DNA from: Pseudomonadota bacterium
GTDB taxonomy: Bacteria > Pseudomonadota > Alphaproteobacteria > Caulobacterales > Caulobacteraceae
Reading direction: 5' to 3'
NCBI GenBank assembly: GCA_023434265.1
Contig: JAEYTA010000108.1
Coordinates: 1 to 23,404, forward strand
DNA: 23,404 bases
The translations under genes and the position numbers were made by a program. The notes below the pieces were generated by a model. The model was not told the DNA's origin. It ran no database searches and was given only the letters and a program-made list of their open reading frames with translations. Positions 22,359 to 23,404 of this stretch are shown in pieces (the first letter of the stretch is position 1; every line of letters starts with the position of its first letter).

Positions 22359-23027
22359 ATGGGAGTTCGCGACGCGACGACTGAGCGGGAGCGCCGGGAC
22401 CTGGTGACGCACCAGGTCATGGATGAATCCCGCCTGATCCGCTTCGTGGCCGCCCCGGACGGCTCGGTCGCCCCCGACCTGGCGCGCAAGCTGCCGGGCC
22501 GCGGCCTGTGGGTCGCCGCCGACCGCGCCTCGGTCGAGGCGGCGACGAAGAAGAACCTGTTCGCGCGGGCCGCCAGGGCGCCGCTGAAGCCGGCCGGCGA
22601 CCTCGCCGACCGGGTCGAGAGCCTGCTCGTCCGGCGCTGTCTGGAGCAGCTGGGGCTTGCCCGGCGCGAGGGCGTGCTTATCTCGGGCTTCGAAAAGGCG
22701 GCCGCCGCGATCCGCTCCGGACGGGCGGCGTGGCTGGTCGAGGCGGCGGACGGGTCCGCCGACGGGCGAGGCAAGCTGCTGGCCCTCGCGAAACACCAGC
22801 CGAGGCCGCCGAAAGTCTGCGGCGCCTTCGGCGCGGACGAATTGGGTTTGGCCCTCGGGCTGGAAAATGCGATACACGCCGTCCTGCTTGAGGGCGGGCG
22901 GGCCGATCGCTGGACCTTCGAGGTCGAACGACTGGCGGGATTTCGACCGTTGACGCCGCCCGGATGGAGCGCGGAGGCGGCTGGAGCCCCGAATGGATTT
23001 CAAGACGGGCGGGGTTCTGCTCCCTGA
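22359..23027 (+). CDS. ylxR: YlxR (DUF448) RNA-binding protein fused to an L7Ae-like domain
   Basis: The 222-residue protein begins with a YlxR/DUF448 domain (LIRFVAAPDGSVAPDL, then KLPGRGLWVAA). It continues with an L7Ae/L30e/S12e-like RNA-binding domain (EQLGLARREGVLISGFEKA, then AIRSGRAAWLVEA), followed by an unstructured tail. The fusion between nusA and infB is standard in alphaproteobacteria. The Cys usually found in the YlxR RxCIVT motif is replaced here (ERRDLVTHQ). The ATG at 22359 is the only in-frame candidate; the ATG at 22339 is out of frame. Confidence 0.88.
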   Translation: MGVRDATTERERRDLVTHQVMDESRLIRFVAAPDGSVAPDLARKLPGRGLWVAADRASVEAATKKNLFARAARAPLKPAGDLADRVESLLVRRCLEQLGLARREGVLISGFEKAAAAIRSGRAAWLVEAADGSADGRGKLLALAKHQPRPPKVCGAFGADELGLALGLENAIHAVLLEGGRADRWTFEVERLAGFRPLTPPGWSAEAAGAPNGFQDGRGSAP

Positions 23028-23078
23028 GCGGGGGCGGAGCGCCGCACGGCTTTTTGTGTTTGACGACCCTTGTGACGA

Positions 23079-23099
23079 GACGGCGGACCGCCCGCCGTC
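23079..23099 (+). promoter_or_regulatory. Hairpin upstream of infB
   Basis: GACGGCGG (23079-23086) pairs with CCGCCGTC (23092-23099) around ACCGC, 16 bases before the infB ATG. There is no T-tract. TTTGACG lies upstream (23059-23065). A leader structure or processing site is possible. Confidence 0.4.
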
Positions 23100-23115
23100 A
23101 AAGTAAAGCGACCGG

Positions 23116-23404
23116 ATGACTGACGAGAACGACAAGACCAACGACGGCAAGCCGACCCCGACGACGGGGCCGCGCGCGCCGCTGAGCCTGAAGCCGCGCA
23201 CGGCGGGATCGGTTTCGACCGGCACCGTCCGGCAGAGCTTCAGCCACGGCCGCTCCAAGACCGTGGTGGTCGAGACCAAGCGCCGCGTGGGCGCCGCCCC
23301 GGGCGGACATCAGCGCCCGCAGGGCTTCGACGTGGCGCGCCCGCGCCCCGAGGCTCCGGCCGCCCCGCAGGCGCCGCGTCCGGCCTCGCCGGCCGAGGGT
23401 CGTC
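23116..23404 (+). CDS. infB: Translation initiation factor IF-2, 5' part (cut by window end)
   Basis: The ATG at 23116 opens a frame that runs off the window after 96 codons. It encodes MTDENDKTNDGKPTPTTGP, then LSLKPRTAGSVSTGTVRQSF and SHGRSKTVVVETKRR, the conserved N-terminal signature of alphaproteobacterial IF-2, followed by the usual Pro/Ala-rich linker. The GTPase domain lies outside the window. Its place after nusA and ylxR supports the call. Confidence 0.93.
   Translation, partial: MTDENDKTNDGKPTPTTGPRAPLSLKPRTAGSVSTGTVRQSFSHGRSKTVVVETKRRVGAAPGGHQRPQGFDVARPRPEAPAAPQAPRPASPAEGR

Noticed and set aside
19965..23279. Very long minus-strand open frame (1104 codons) across rimP, nusA and ylxR
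   Set aside because: It is the antisense shadow of three well-identified plus-strand genes in GC-rich DNA, with Leu/Asp/Gly/His-rich low-complexity content.

Overview
The window looks like a chromosomal segment of a high-GC alphaproteobacterium, most likely Caulobacterales (Caulobacter/Brevundimonas/Phenylobacterium-like). This rests on the strongly GC-rich third codon positions of the core genes, the metK-trmB ... rimP-nusA-ylxR/L7Ae-infB gene order, and the style of the IF-2 N-terminus. The genus is an inference; no 16S or other typing marker is present.

Layout. (1) 1-96 is the 3' end of an unidentified core gene, followed by a tRNA-Thr(CGT) gene at 134-209. (2) From inside that tRNA to 14726 lies a genomic island of about 14.5 kb. 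It is bounded by a perfect 48-bp direct repeat (164-211 and 14679-14726) copied from the tRNA 3' half. A second, degenerate attachment-like copy sits exactly 155 bp inside the left end. (3) The left part of the island is one tightly coupled operon: hsdR-hsdM-hsdS (type I restriction-modification), then an ABC-type ATPase with a C-terminal TOPRIM-like nuclease region, then an HNH endonuclease. (4) The centre carries an orphan gene with a palindrome-rich promoter, two tandem paralogous unknown genes each preceded by an intrinsic terminator, and a small membrane protein. (5) The right part has a RepA-like (RecA-fold) ATPase, a large composite inverted repeat with iteron-like repeats, and a tyrosine integrase with its own terminator, reading toward attR. 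(6) From 14727 on the core chromosome resumes: a LuxR-type HTH gene and two small genes, metK (with an operator-like palindrome upstream), trmB, a cyclase-family gene, bioY and an orphan gene on the minus strand, then the rimP-nusA-ylxR/L7Ae-infB operon. A terminator-like hairpin lies directly in front of rimP.

How it works together. The integrase and the tRNA-derived repeats explain how the island moves. The RepA-like ATPase and the inverted-repeat region may support replication or maintenance of the excised form. The main cargo is anti-phage defence. The ATPase-TOPRIM plus HNH pair at the end of the hsd operon does not match Gabija (no UvrD-like GajB), Septu (no TOPRIM in PtuA) or PARIS (no HNH) as I know them, and is the best candidate here for an undescribed system. 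Co-expression with HsdRMS suggests either a second layer that backs up restriction or a module that uses the methylation state. The sequence alone cannot decide between these.
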